Shown here in pieces: positions 1-8,569 of a DNA stretch of 33,238 nucleotides. This stretch comes from Actinomycetota bacterium (GTDB lineage: Bacteria > Actinomycetota > CADDZG01 > WHSQ01), in the NCBI GenBank assembly GCA_902812355.1, contig CADDZG010000003.1:1-33238 (forward strand). The letters are read 5' to 3'. How positions within the stretch are numbered: the stretch's first letter is position 1; every line of letters starts with the position of its first letter. The translations under genes were made by a program, and so were the position numbers. The notes beneath the pieces are model-generated. The model saw only the letters and a list, made by a program, of their open reading frames with translations, ran no database searches and was not told the DNA's origin.

Positions 1-1
1 G

Positions 2-889
2 AGCTTGGGCACGGACCGGATCCTGTTCGGCACGCCGTGGCCGCTGGCCTTGCTCGGCCCCCGCCTGGCGCGCCGCGGCCTGCGCTACGCGGTCATAGGC
101 CACGGGGCCGAGATGCTCGTTCCCGGAGCGATGCCCGGCATCGGCCGGCGCCTCGCCGCCGCGCTCGCCGGCGCCGACCTGCTCCTGCCGGTGAGCGCCT
201 ACACGCGCGGCCGCATCGCCGCGCTCCTCGATCGCTTCGACCTGTCGCATCCCCCGATGGAGCTGCTGCGGGCGCGCATCGATGTCGACCGCTTCCATCC
301 GGACGCGGCCGACGACGAGCTGCGGCGGCGCCTGGGGCTCTCCTCCGGGCCCACCGTCCTCGCCTTCGGTCGCCTGGTGCGGCGCAAGGGAGTCCACCGT
401 CTGATCGACGTCCTGCCCGAGCTCGTCCGCCGGGTGCCGGGCACCCGGCTGGTGATCGGCGGCACCGGCCCCGAGGAGACCCGTCTGCGGCGCCGGGCGC
501 GCGGTCTCCCGGTGCGCTTCCTCGGCAGGGTCGCTGCCGCCGACGCTCCCGGCGTCTATGCCGCCGCCACCGTCTTCGCCCTACCGGTGTGCGATCGCTG
601 GTTCGGGCTCGAGGTCGAAGGACTCGGAGTCGTGCTGCTCGAGGCGTCGGCGGCCGGCACCCCTTGCGTGACCGGTCGCTCGGGCGGGACGCCGGAGGCG
701 GTGGTGGACGGCGAGACCGGCTACGTGGTCGACGCCACCGACCCCGAGGCGCTGCTCGAGGCGCTCGCCCGGCTGCTCGAGGACCCCGAGCGCGCCGCCC
801 GCATGGGTAAGAAGGCACGTGAACACGTCGTGCGCAGCTTCGGCCGCGGCGCCCTGCCCCCGGCCCTCATGGACTGGCTCGGTCGCTGA
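2..889 (+). CDS. GT4-family glycosyltransferase (PimB/PimC-like), 5' end outside window
   Basis: The reading frame is already open at the first bases, so the N-terminal acceptor domain is cut off by the window edge; a TTG at position 5 is in frame but is not a credible start. The visible part carries the C-terminal GT-B donor-binding domain: a VLAFGRLVRRKGVHRLI stretch, then VIGGTGPEE, then an E-x7-E type motif (EGLGVVLLEASAAGTPCV) followed by SGGTPEAVVDGETGYVV, the nucleotide-sugar site of GT4 enzymes. By family these transfer mannose or similar sugars from GDP- or UDP-sugars to a membrane lipid at the inner face of the membrane. The last residues, ALPPALMDWLGR, recur in a second short copy at 27048-27098. 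A strong hairpin follows 10 nt after the stop. Exact acceptor unknown. Confidence 0.85.
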   Translation, partial: SLGTDRILFGTPWPLALLGPRLARRGLRYAVIGHGAEMLVPGAMPGIGRRLAAALAGADLLLPVSAYTRGRIAALLDRFDLSHPPMELLRARIDVDRFHPDAADDELRRRLGLSSGPTVLAFGRLVRRKGVHRLIDVLPELVRRVPGTRLVIGGTGPEETRLRRRARGLPVRFLGRVAAADAPGVYAAATVFALPVCDRWFGLEVEGLGVVLLEASAAGTPCVTGRSGGTPEAVVDGETGYVVDATDPEALLEALARLLEDPERAARMGKKAREHVVRSFGRGALPPALMDWLGR

Positions 890-1104
890 AGTCGAAGATC
901 GGCCGCGGGTAGCGGCCGGAGATCAGGATGGTGAAGAAGGCGACCACCGTCATCACGAGATCGGCGAGCAACAGGAAGCACAGGACGAGGAAATGGGGGA
1001 TCACCAAGAGCCACTTCACGAGCCTAGGGTTGGCGCGACAGTCCCGGTTGGAGCTCGGCCTCCACGCGACGTGGGTACACGTACTGCGTGGCCGTCCTTC
1101 TCAC
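867..1104 (-). pseudogene. Frameshifted and truncated DUF4389 membrane protein
   Basis: Reading minus from a GTG at 1104, the frame gives VYPRRVEAELQPGLSR and then hits a stop. Shifting by one base near 1035 continues as NPRLVKWLLVIPHFLVLC, then two hydrophobic helices and ILISGRYPRPIFDF. This is the signature order of DUF4389 proteins (small membrane proteins with two helices; family normally continues NVGVLRW after FDF). The homology stops at about 888, exactly where the convergent glycosyltransferase stop codon lies, and the frame closes after six unrelated residues. The gene is therefore broken twice: one frameshift and a lost C-terminus. A sequencing error could explain the frameshift but not the truncation. 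Between 1105 and 1305 I see nothing coding. Confidence 0.6.
900..918 (+). terminator. GC-rich hairpin after the glycosyltransferase
   Basis: A perfect 7-bp stem, CGGCCGC / GCGGCCG, with a GGGTA loop begins 10 nt after the glycosyltransferase stop codon. There is no T-tract, which is common for actinobacterial terminators. The same bases also encode part of the DUF4389 remnant on the other strand, so the symmetry could partly be coincidental. Confidence 0.4.
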
Positions 1105-1305
1105 ACCCCACGGCCGATGGCATCGTCGTCTCCAGGTGCGATCGCTCGAGGAGCCGCGGGTAGGGGAACCGGCTCTTCGTCTCGGAGGCCGTGTGATCCC
1201 GGAGCGCACCGTTGCGCATGAGCCTCCCGGCCGCCGGCCCGCCCCGGCCCCGGCGACGTGTGGCCGAGCGCAAACAACAGCCGCCGCGCCGCTCGTCCCC
1301 TCACG

Positions 1306-2490
1306 TCACGCCACGGGCCATGACGTAAACAGTTCCGGCCCTCGCTTGTAGAGCTCGCCGACGATGATGGCCCGCTGGATCTCGGACGTGCCTTCCCAGA
1401 TGCGATCCACGCGCAGCTCGCGCCACAGCCTCTCGACCGGTTGCTCGCGCATGTACCCGCGACCCCCGTGTATCTGGACCGCCCTGTCGATCACTCGGCC
1501 GGCGGTCTCGGAGCATACGAGTTTCACCACCGCGGCCATGTGATGGACGGCGCTCCGGCTCGCCTCGCCGCGAGCTGCCTCCCACGCGACCCGATAGAGG
1601 AGGGACTTGGCCGCCATGATCTCGGCGGCCATGTCGGCCAGCATGAAGCCGACCCCCTGGTGCTCGAGGATGCGCTTGCCGAAAGCCTTGCGCATCCCGG
1701 CGAAGCGGGCGGATAGCTCCAGCGCACGGATCGCGGCCCCGACCGTGCGCGCGCCGATCATCAGCCTCTCCTCCACGAACCACTGTTTGGTCAATTCGTA
1801 GCCCTCGCCGATCTCGCCCAGGACCTGTTCCTTCGACACCCATACCTCGTTCAGTGCGATCCTCGGGTGTTCGAACACGAACGTGTGCATGTAACGTGGA
1901 GTAGCCAGGACCGAGACACCGGGTGTATCCATGTCCACGATGAACACGGTGGCTCGGGCAGGATCGCCGTCGACATGAGCGTGGACGAGCATGAAGTCGG
2001 CAACGTCGCCTGCCGTGACGTGCCACTTCTCTCCGTTGATCACGTAGCCGTCACCGTCCGCGGTGGCGGTGGTCGCCACCATCCGGGGGTCTGAACCTGC
2101 GTCCGCCTCGGTGATCGCGTAGCAGTCCCGCCTCTCACCTCGACATGCCGGCCGCAGATAGATGTCCCTCTGAGCCGGGGTGCAGCGGCTCAGAGGAAGC
2201 GCGGGCCTCCATACCACGTCCCACAACGCCCCGGTCGCCTTGCCCATCTGCTCCTGCACGAGGACCTGCTGGAAGAGATCGAAGCCCTGGCCTCCATCCT
2301 CGACCGCGTGGTTGATCGCGTTGAAGCCATGGGCGATCGTGGCGCTTCTGATCTTCGTCAAGCTCTCATCCGAGAGGCCACCGTTGTCCTCGCACTCTTG
2401 TTCGTACGGCAGGAGATACCGCTCGGTGAAAACACGCGCCCTTGCGGCGAGGTCGCGATCCGGGCCCGACAACCCCATGCTCACGGTCAT
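1306..2490 (-). CDS. Acyl-CoA dehydrogenase (first of two)
   Basis: A 394-residue FAD-dependent acyl-CoA dehydrogenase that would introduce an alpha-beta double bond into an acyl-CoA and pass electrons to ETF. Seen in order: helical N-terminal domain, the AITEADAGSD motif of the beta domain, the C-terminal helical domain with QIHGGRGYMRE, and RIWEGTSEIQRAI near the C-terminus, whose Glu (WEGT) is the usual catalytic base. ATG at 2490 is chosen because it overlaps the upstream stop codon as ATGA and removes an unsupported N-terminal extension antisense-like in composition. It is the last intact gene of the operon 6208-to-1306. It resembles the second dehydrogenase at 12036-13250 (VDMDTPG, RIWEG-SEIQRAII, KRG). 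Acyl chain specificity cannot be told from sequence. Confidence 0.92.
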   Translation of the reverse strand: MTVSMGLSGPDRDLAARARVFTERYLLPYEQECEDNGGLSDESLTKIRSATIAHGFNAINHAVEDGGQGFDLFQQVLVQEQMGKATGALWDVVWRPALPLSRCTPAQRDIYLRPACRGERRDCYAITEADAGSDPRMVATTATADGDGYVINGEKWHVTAGDVADFMLVHAHVDGDPARATVFIVDMDTPGVSVLATPRYMHTFVFEHPRIALNEVWVSKEQVLGEIGEGYELTKQWFVEERLMIGARTVGAAIRALELSARFAGMRKAFGKRILEHQGVGFMLADMAAEIMAAKSLLYRVAWEAARGEASRSAVHHMAAVVKLVCSETAGRVIDRAVQIHGGRGYMREQPVERLWRELRVDRIWEGTSEIQRAIIVGELYKRGPELFTSWPVA

Positions 2491-4580
2491 CGCTCCCGGC
2501 CGATCGCAAACGCGTCCACCGCGACGCAGCCTTCCCGCGTAACCATCACCGGGTTGACGTCGAGCGCAACCACGTGCGGGGCGAGGTCGACGGCCAGGTG
2601 CGAGAAGCGAGACAGTGCGAGCGCCACGTCCTCGAGCCGCGGGGGCCGGACGCGCCGACACAGCGCACGCACGACCCTGAGCCGACCCACGACCTCGCCG
2701 GCGCGTTCGGGGTCGATCGGCGGCTTGACGAAAGCCCGGTCGCCAAGCCCTTCGATCAGGATGCCGCCGGCACCGACCATGACGACGGGGCCGAAGGAAG
2801 CGTCGACGACCAGGCCGAACGCGAGCTCGAGCAGCCCGCTCACCATGGGTTGGATCAGGACCCGGGGGCCCAGCCGGGCGGCGATGTCCTCATAGCTGCG
2901 GAGCAGCGACCTCCGATCACCTAAACCGAGGTACACACCTCCGGCATCCGTCTTGTGGGGCGAACCCTGTTCCGCCTTCAGCGCGACCGGGAAGCCCACC
3001 CGGGCCGCGGCCTCGAGCACCGCGCCTGCGTCGTCGGCTACCAAGCTGTCCACCACCGGGATCCCGTAGGCGCGCAGCAACTCGAGAGCCTCGGCCTGAC
3101 CTCTCGGGGCTCGAGCCGGGGGCCTTGCCGGAGGAGCCACGGCGGCAACCCATGGAACCGACCGACGGCGACGGATCTCCCGATCGCGGCGCTGCATCAA
3201 GTGGCGCAATGCCTGCAGCGCGGTGACCGTACCCTCGAGCACCGGCACCCCCGCGGCACGCAGCCGCGCGGCGCCGGCGGGATCGATCCCGCTGGTCAGG
3301 TTCGCGACCACCACTACCGGCTTCACCGCGCGCTCGTGAACGTCCAGGATGATGTCTATGTAAGCCATCGAAGGATCGTCTTCCGCCGTGAGATCCGCAC
3401 AGAACACGAGCAGCGCGGTAGCGTCGTCGTCGAGCAGGATCTCCATCGCCTCGCGGAAGATCAGATCCGACGCGTTACCCGTACCCCATGCGTCCAGCGG
3501 GTTGTCGGGCTCTAGCCCGGGCTCGAGGACCCGCGCCAGACGCCTTTTGGTGTCATCGGATACCTCCGCCAGCGCTACGCCGACCTGCTCGGCAACATCT
3601 ACGAACATCGCCCGTTCTCCTCCGGAATCGTGGATCGAGGCCACCGCCCCTCCACGCGGGCTCCTCTGCATGCACAACAGCTCGAGCGTGTCGGCCATCT
3701 CGTCCAGCGATCGCACGCGCGTGACCCCGTAGGCGTCGAACACGGCCTCCAGCGCACCGTCGTCCCCGGCTAGCGCCCCCGTATGTGCGGCGACCATCGC
3801 CCTGCTTCTTTCGACCGTACCGACCTTCAGAGCAACCACGGGAACACCGGCCTCCGCCGACGCCTCCAGAGCCGACTCGAAGCCTCTCGGGTCACGCACG
3901 GTCTCGATGAACAGCGCAACGATGCGGGTGCTGTCGAGACCCAACGCATGGTGCATGTAATCGGGCAGCCCTGTGACGAGCTCGGTTCCCACCGAAACGA
4001 CGACGTTGAAACGGAGGCCTCGCCGGTTGTGCAGCATCGCAGAGAACACCGAACCCGAGTGACAGAACAGCGCGATGCCACCCGGGCGCAGGTCTGCAGG
4101 CTCATAGAAGCCGCACGCTCTAAGCCGGGCCTCGACGTTCACGAAACCCATGCAGTTGCAACCGCACAGCTCCATGCCTGCGGTCACGGCGATGCGGCGA
4201 AGCCTTTCGGCCAAGGGGGGATCACGATCATCGTCGAGGTGGCCGCTGGCGAATACCACCGCTGCACCACAGCCGAGTGCTGCGGCAGCTGCGAGTTGAT
4301 CCTCGAGCACCGCATTCGGAACCCCGAGGAGGACGAGGTCCACCGGGCCCGGCAGCTCGGCGAGTGACGGCAGGCAGCGTCGTCCCAGCACCTCGTCGTA
4401 GCGGGGGTTGACCGGGTACACAGGCCCGTCGAACCCGCCGGCGCGCAGCTCGGTCATCATCCGGCGACCGAACGATCCGGAACGCTCGCTCGCCCCTACG
4501 ACCGCCACCGACCGGGCCTCGAGCAGGCGGTGGAGGTCGCGCGGCCCGGAGACCCGGAAGTGGGATCCGGTGCTCGGCAT
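2487..4580 (-). CDS. ADP-forming acyl-CoA synthetase (acetyl-CoA synthetase type I-like, alpha-beta fusion)
   Basis: A 697-residue fused NDP-forming acyl-CoA ligase. Residues 20-115 form the CoA-binding Rossmann domain (VAVVGASERSGSFG). The middle succinyl-CoA-ligase-like domains contain the conserved phosphohistidine region AAHTGALAGDD (His about residue 266). The C-terminal ATP-grasp domain begins near residue 495 and holds PHKTDAGGV (about 541-549) and ALDVNPVMV. The family couples carboxylate plus CoA to ATP hydrolysis to ADP, running in either direction. There is no GNAT domain, unlike Pat-type acetyltransferases. ATG at 4580 overlaps the previous stop as TGATG and the 3' end overlaps the dehydrogenase start as ATGA, so the three genes are translationally coupled. 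A likely role is activating the organic acid that the adjacent dehydrogenases oxidise; this is inferred. Confidence 0.9.
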   Translation of the reverse strand: MPSTGSHFRVSGPRDLHRLLEARSVAVVGASERSGSFGRRMMTELRAGGFDGPVYPVNPRYDEVLGRRCLPSLAELPGPVDLVLLGVPNAVLEDQLAAAAALGCGAAVVFASGHLDDDRDPPLAERLRRIAVTAGMELCGCNCMGFVNVEARLRACGFYEPADLRPGGIALFCHSGSVFSAMLHNRRGLRFNVVVSVGTELVTGLPDYMHHALGLDSTRIVALFIETVRDPRGFESALEASAEAGVPVVALKVGTVERSRAMVAAHTGALAGDDGALEAVFDAYGVTRVRSLDEMADTLELLCMQRSPRGGAVASIHDSGGERAMFVDVAEQVGVALAEVSDDTKRRLARVLEPGLEPDNPLDAWGTGNASDLIFREAMEILLDDDATALLVFCADLTAEDDPSMAYIDIILDVHERAVKPVVVVANLTSGIDPAGAARLRAAGVPVLEGTVTALQALRHLMQRRDREIRRRRSVPWVAAVAPPARPPARAPRGQAEALELLRAYGIPVVDSLVADDAGAVLEAAARVGFPVALKAEQGSPHKTDAGGVYLGLGDRRSLLRSYEDIAARLGPRVLIQPMVSGLLELAFGLVVDASFGPVVMVGAGGILIEGLGDRAFVKPPIDPERAGEVVGRLRVVRALCRRVRPPRLEDVALALSRFSHLAVDLAPHVVALDVNPVMVTREGCVAVDAFAIGRER

Positions 4581-6208
4581 CACCTTCCGAGGCCCGGGAT
4601 GCGACGCAAGCGGCGGTCCCTGCGGATCTGACGGACGCAGTTGTAGGCAGGGATCCCACACACGCCGCCGCCGCCGTGCGTCGCCGAACTCGCCTGGTAG
4701 AGCCCCGCGATCGGGGAGCGATGATCGGCGTAGCCGGGCGCAGGCCGCATGTGGAACAGCTGCTGAGGCGACAGCTCCCCGTGGAAGATATTGCCACCGA
4801 TCAGACCGAGTTCCTGCTCCAGGTCGTAAGGGCCGATGACCTGCCGGGCGATGATCGCCCCCTTGAGGTTGGGTGCGAGCTCGGTGTAGCCGTCGATCAC
4901 GCGGTCGGCGTATCGCTCGAGCTCCTCGCGGTGCGGCTCCGCCGCCCACTCATGGGGGACCCACTGGGTGAACATGGAGAAGATATGTACGCCTTCGGGC
5001 GCGAGCGTCTTGTCCAGCACGGTGGGGATACAGCCGTCCACGAACGGCCGGGTTGCCGCCCGCCCACCCTTGGCGTCCTGGAAGGCTCGCTCGCAGTAGT
5101 CGGTCGAGAGACACAGCTCGATCGAACCGGTGTGATGCGGCCCGGCGTCGGTTCCCGGATCGGCGATGAAGTCCGGCAGTTCGGCCAGCGCAAGGTTGAT
5201 CTTGACCACGCCGCTGCGGGTCTTGAACACCTCGATGTCGCGCACGAACTCGTCCGGCAACTCCTTTCGCTCTATCTGTTGCAGGAACGTGATCTTGGGA
5301 TGGATCGTGGTGACGACGACAGGGGCGTACAGCTCGTCCCCGTTATCCAGTGCGACTCCGGTGACCCGTCCGTCCTTGACCAGCACCCGCGATACTCCCG
5401 CGCCCGTGCGGATCTCGGCTCCGTTCGCCTCCGCGGCCCTGCGGCACGCGTCGGCCACCGCTCCCATGCCTCCCTCCGGGAAGCCCCATGAGCCGAGGTG
5501 GCCATCGCCGACGTCTCCGATCGAATGATGCAGCATGACGTAAGCGGTCCCGGGCTCGTCGGGTCCCGCCCAGGTGCCGATCACACCGTTGATCGCCATG
5601 GCGGCCTTGACCTGCTCCGACTCGAACCAATCATCGAGGAGGTCCGTGACGCTCATCGTGAATAGCCGGGTGACATCGGCCACGCCGCGCTGACCGAGCT
5701 TGCGCAACTTCCATGCCAGCACCATCTGCTCGACGAGGTCTCCAGGCCTCATGCTGCCGACGTGCGGAGGCACAGAGGTGAGCAGGGGGCCGAGCACCGC
5801 GGCGACCCGTCCAAGCCATGCATCCCACTCCGGCATGGTCTCGGCATCCTTCTTCGAGAACCGGGCGATGCTGTCGTAGTTCGCCCTGGCGTCGTCGGGA
5901 TGGATGCTCAGCGACGACCCATCGGGCCATGCCTGGTAGTACGGCCCCATCGGGAAGACCCTGTAGCCGTGTCGCTCGAGCTGGAGGTCGCGTTGGATGC
6001 GGGGCGGCATCAGGCTCATGACGTACGAGTACGTCGTGACTCGAATGTCCGGATGGTCGTCCCACGGGGCCGAGGTGTCGGCCGCCCCGCCGGTCTTGTG
6101 CCGCTTCTCGAGCACGAGCGTACGGGCGCCGTCCCCGGCGAGGTACGCACCCGCAATCAGGCCGTTGTGCCCCCCTCCGACGACGATGGCGTCGTACTCA
6201 CCGACCAT
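4580..6208 (-). CDS. Phytoene-dehydrogenase-like FAD-dependent oxidoreductase (CrtI/PYROXD2-like)
   Basis: A 542-residue flavoprotein. The N-terminus has the dinucleotide-binding motif VVGGGHNGL (residues 9-17) with the acidic ribose-binding residue in VLEKRHKTGG. The C-terminus ends in GLYQASSATHGGGGVCGIPAYNCVRQI, the second FAD motif typical of CrtI/PYROXD2 relatives. The family oxidises or isomerises carbon-carbon bonds; most bacterial members have no proven substrate. No carotenoid gene is nearby, so a pigment role is unlikely; the operon with an acyl-CoA synthetase and acyl-CoA dehydrogenase suggests catabolic oxidation. ATG at 6208 was chosen over upstream in-frame codons because it starts right at the Rossmann strand and is preceded by GGGGGCTGGGTC. 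It is the first gene of this operon; a promoter and candidate operator lie at 6235-6256. Confidence 0.85.
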   Translation of the reverse strand: MVGEYDAIVVGGGHNGLIAGAYLAGDGARTLVLEKRHKTGGAADTSAPWDDHPDIRVTTYSYVMSLMPPRIQRDLQLERHGYRVFPMGPYYQAWPDGSSLSIHPDDARANYDSIARFSKKDAETMPEWDAWLGRVAAVLGPLLTSVPPHVGSMRPGDLVEQMVLAWKLRKLGQRGVADVTRLFTMSVTDLLDDWFESEQVKAAMAINGVIGTWAGPDEPGTAYVMLHHSIGDVGDGHLGSWGFPEGGMGAVADACRRAAEANGAEIRTGAGVSRVLVKDGRVTGVALDNGDELYAPVVVTTIHPKITFLQQIERKELPDEFVRDIEVFKTRSGVVKINLALAELPDFIADPGTDAGPHHTGSIELCLSTDYCERAFQDAKGGRAATRPFVDGCIPTVLDKTLAPEGVHIFSMFTQWVPHEWAAEPHREELERYADRVIDGYTELAPNLKGAIIARQVIGPYDLEQELGLIGGNIFHGELSPQQLFHMRPAPGYADHRSPIAGLYQASSATHGGGGVCGIPAYNCVRQIRRDRRLRRIPGLGR

Positions 6209-6234
6209 GACCCAGCCCCCATCCCGAGACAGCC

Positions 6235-6251
6235 TTGACTGGCCGTTCAGT
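6235..6251 (-). promoter_or_regulatory. Candidate TetR operator (site 1)
   Basis: The plus strand reads TTGACTGGCCGTTCAGT, an imperfect inverted repeat of the form TGAn-N6-TTCA. It matches sites at 6335, 13352 and 15414 at the fixed bases TGA....C.GTTC. It lies 27 nt upstream of the flavoprotein start and immediately downstream of a good -10 (TATAAA, 6256-6251), so a bound repressor would sit over the transcription start. Confidence 0.5.
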
Positions 6252-6278
6252 TTATAGGGTCGGCGGCCCCCCCGCAAG
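6251..6278 (-). promoter_or_regulatory. Candidate sigma70-type promoter of the flavoprotein operon
   Basis: On the minus strand TATAAA (6256-6251) is preceded by a TTGCGG element with a 15-bp spacer, through an unusual run of seven G residues. The spacing is short, so the -35 assignment is uncertain; the -10 is good. It abuts operator site 1. Confidence 0.4.
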
Positions 6279-6334
6279 GCCTGCGAGCTGCCCTGGCAGA
6301 CGGCCGGGGACACGGGTATCATCTCACCGAGAGG

Positions 6335-6351
6335 CTGAATACCGGTTCAAT
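6335..6351 (+). promoter_or_regulatory. Candidate TetR operator (site 2)
   Basis: CTGAATACCGGTTCAAT, with TGAA-N6-TTCA dyad arms. Site 2 lies 27 nt upstream of the PotD-like start codon. It is exactly 100 bp from site 1, so the divergent promoter region 6209-6378 carries one site facing each operon. A clear -35/-10 pair for the plus-strand operon was not found. Confidence 0.5.
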
Positions 6352-6378
6352 CGCCGACCGGGGAAAGCGGGGGCTGCG

Positions 6379-7635
6379 ATGGACGTCCATCCGCGTAGGG
6401 GGGGCCGGGCGATCACACGCCGGGCCTTTTTGAGGGGAGCGCTCGGCGCCGCGATCGCCGTGCCGACGGCCGGGGCACTGCTCGAGGCATGCGCGACGAG
6501 CTCGGAGTCGGCGGCCACGGTTCGAACGTCATTGCCGCTCGCTCGTCGGAACCACCCGGTGAGGTGGCCGATCTACAAGGACAACCCGCCGATCAAGAGC
6601 GGGCTGTCGCCCGAACGCAATGCCACACTCAAGATCTACAATTGGGCCGACTACATCTACAAGGCGGTCGTCAACGACTTTGCCGATCACTACAACTGCA
6701 AGGTCGAGATCTCCACCTTCAACAACACCGACGAAGCGCTGTCGAAGCTGAGATCAGGGGAACTCGATTTCGACGTCATGTTTCCGACGATCGACATCCT
6801 CGGCAAGATGGTCGTCTCCCAGCTCGTACAGCCACTGAACCACTCCTACATCCCGAACCTCACCAAGCATGTGTGGCCGGCATTCCAGGATCCCTTCTAC
6901 GACCGGGGGTGGCGCTACACCGTTCCCTACACGATCTACACCACCGGCATCACCTGGCGGACCGATTTCGTCCCAGACGACATCCCGGGCATGCAGAACC
7001 CCTACGACATCTTCTGGGACACCCGCTACAAGGGCAAGATCCACCTGCTCGACGACTACCGGGAAGCGATGGCGATGGTGCTGCTACGCAACGGCATCAC
7101 GAACGTCAACACCACGAGCCGGAGGGATCTCAGCCTGGTCTCACGCCAGCTACAGGAACTTGCGCGGAAGGTCGACCCTTCCCTCGACGTCAGCGACTAC
7201 ACCGATGTGCCCGAGGGCAAGGCATGGATCCACCAGGCCTGGTCCGGCGACATGGTGTCGTCTCAGTACTACATGCCGAAGGGACAGAGCCCCAGGGTGA
7301 TCCGCTACTGGTACCCGCCGGACGGTCGAGGTGTGATCGGCAACGATCTCATCACCGTGCTGAGAAGCGCACGCAACCCCGTGCTGGCACACGCCTTCCT
7401 AAATTACATGCTAAGTCCAAAGGCCGCGCTCAAGAACATGAGCTGGAACGGCTACCAGCCACCGCAGCGATCGATCGACCCGAACAAGCTCGTGGCTCAG
7501 GGGTACATCCCTCCCACACTCAAGTCGGCCGTGGTACGCGAATCGGACTTCGCCCGCGGCTTCGAGCTGCTGGAGCTCGACCCGAAGACCGACGCGCTGT
7601 GGCACGACGTGTGGCAGCGCTTCAAGGCCGGATGA
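6379..7635 (+). CDS. PotD-like ABC transporter substrate-binding lipoprotein, Tat-type signal
   Basis: A 418-residue extracytoplasmic binding protein. Residues 1-38 look like a twin-arginine lipoprotein signal: twin Arg at 14-15 in ITRRAFLRG, a hydrophobic stretch, then LLEAC with the lipid-modified Cys at 38. The mature part begins with LKIYNWADYIYKAVVNDF, the hallmark of the spermidine/putrescine (PotD/PotF) family, and contains FDVMFPTIDIL and YTVPYTIYTTGITWR. Such proteins bind polyamines or other small cationic amines, but family members also bind amino acids and opine-like compounds. ATG at 6379 is chosen because it places the Tat motif correctly; an open frame extends upstream through the operator region but encodes nothing recognisable. 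First gene of an operon with two permeases; the ATPase is encoded convergently at 9545-10654. Confidence 0.88.
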   Translation: MDVHPRRGGRAITRRAFLRGALGAAIAVPTAGALLEACATSSESAATVRTSLPLARRNHPVRWPIYKDNPPIKSGLSPERNATLKIYNWADYIYKAVVNDFADHYNCKVEISTFNNTDEALSKLRSGELDFDVMFPTIDILGKMVVSQLVQPLNHSYIPNLTKHVWPAFQDPFYDRGWRYTVPYTIYTTGITWRTDFVPDDIPGMQNPYDIFWDTRYKGKIHLLDDYREAMAMVLLRNGITNVNTTSRRDLSLVSRQLQELARKVDPSLDVSDYTDVPEGKAWIHQAWSGDMVSSQYYMPKGQSPRVIRYWYPPDGRGVIGNDLITVLRSARNPVLAHAFLNYMLSPKAALKNMSWNGYQPPQRSIDPNKLVAQGYIPPTLKSAVVRESDFARGFELLELDPKTDALWHDVWQRFKAG

Positions 7636-7639
7636 CATC

Positions 7640-8569
7640 GTGAGGCGTCGTCGTCGCCGGGCAAACGAGCACGGCATCTGGTACCCGCGATGGTACTGGC
7701 CCGGCTTAGCATCCCCCGGAGCCCTATGGCTGCTCGTCCTCTTCCTGGTGCCGCTCTACACGGTGCTGGCCATCAGCTTCGGCACCATCGATCCGATCTT
7801 CCGCGATGCCGTGCCGATCTGGGATCCGTTACGCTGGAACAGCGCGGCGTTCATCGACATCCTGCACAAGCTGGCCGGGTCACACTCCTTCCTCCTTCCG
7901 CCGGTGGAGCGGACCCTGATATACGTCTGCGCGGCCACCGCGCTCTGCCTGGTCATCGGCTATCCGGTGGCCTACTTCGTAGCCCGCTACGGCGGCAAGC
8001 AGAGGGGGCTGCTGCTGGTACTGCTGATCGCCCCGTTCTGGGTTAGCTACATGATGCGGATGCTCGCATGGATCAACCTGCTGGGAAGTGACGGATGGGT
8101 CAACCGCGGTCTGCAGTTACTGCATCTCGTCCCACACCCGATCAACTGGCTGGCCGGCGATCCGATCACCGTGGTTCTCGGCCTCGTCTACGGATACATC
8201 CCCTACATGATCCTGCCCTTGTTCGCCGGGCTCGACCGCATCGACCCGGCATTGCTCGAGGCCGCTCGGGACCTCGGGGCCGGACGGCTGCACACGTTCC
8301 TGCGTGTCACTTTGCCGATGAGCAAACAGGCGATCCTGGCCGGGATGGTGATCGTGACCCTTCCGATGTTTGGCGACTACTTCACGAACGACCTCCTTTC
8401 CGGGTCGCCCCGCACGGCGATGATCGGCAACGTCATCGATGACTCCGTCCTCACGCCGGGCCAGGGCACGGACGCTGCGGCGCTGGTTATCCTGCTCACC
8501 CTTCTGCTCACGATCCCGATGATCTACTACCTTCGTTCTACCGCCAAAGCGATGCGCGAGGGGGTGTGA
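7640..8569 (+). CDS. PotB-like ABC transporter permease
   Basis: A 309-residue inner-membrane permease of the polyamine-type importer. A basic N-terminus (MRRRRRRANEHG) precedes a first helix near residues 25-50, followed by about five more hydrophobic helices. The EAA loop that docks onto the ATPase is seen as EAARDLGAGRLHTFLRVTLP near residue 210. The start is a GTG 4 nt after the PotD-like stop, so expression is coupled. It should pair with the next permease as a heterodimeric channel. Confidence 0.9.
   Translation: MRRRRRRANEHGIWYPRWYWPGLASPGALWLLVLFLVPLYTVLAISFGTIDPIFRDAVPIWDPLRWNSAAFIDILHKLAGSHSFLLPPVERTLIYVCAATALCLVIGYPVAYFVARYGGKQRGLLLVLLIAPFWVSYMMRMLAWINLLGSDGWVNRGLQLLHLVPHPINWLAGDPITVVLGLVYGYIPYMILPLFAGLDRIDPALLEAARDLGAGRLHTFLRVTLPMSKQAILAGMVIVTLPMFGDYFTNDLLSGSPRTAMIGNVIDDSVLTPGQGTDAAALVILLTLLLTIPMIYYLRSTAKAMREGV

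Noticed and set aside
4581-4949. N-terminal extension of the acyl-CoA synthetase
   Set aside because: The extension is a shadow of the flavoprotein gene; the TGATG overlap at 4580 fits the operon.
6320-6345. TPP riboswitch suggested by CCGAGAGGCTGAATACCGG
   Set aside because: The conserved CUGAGA core and second helix of the thiamine element are absent; the sequence is better explained as an operator.
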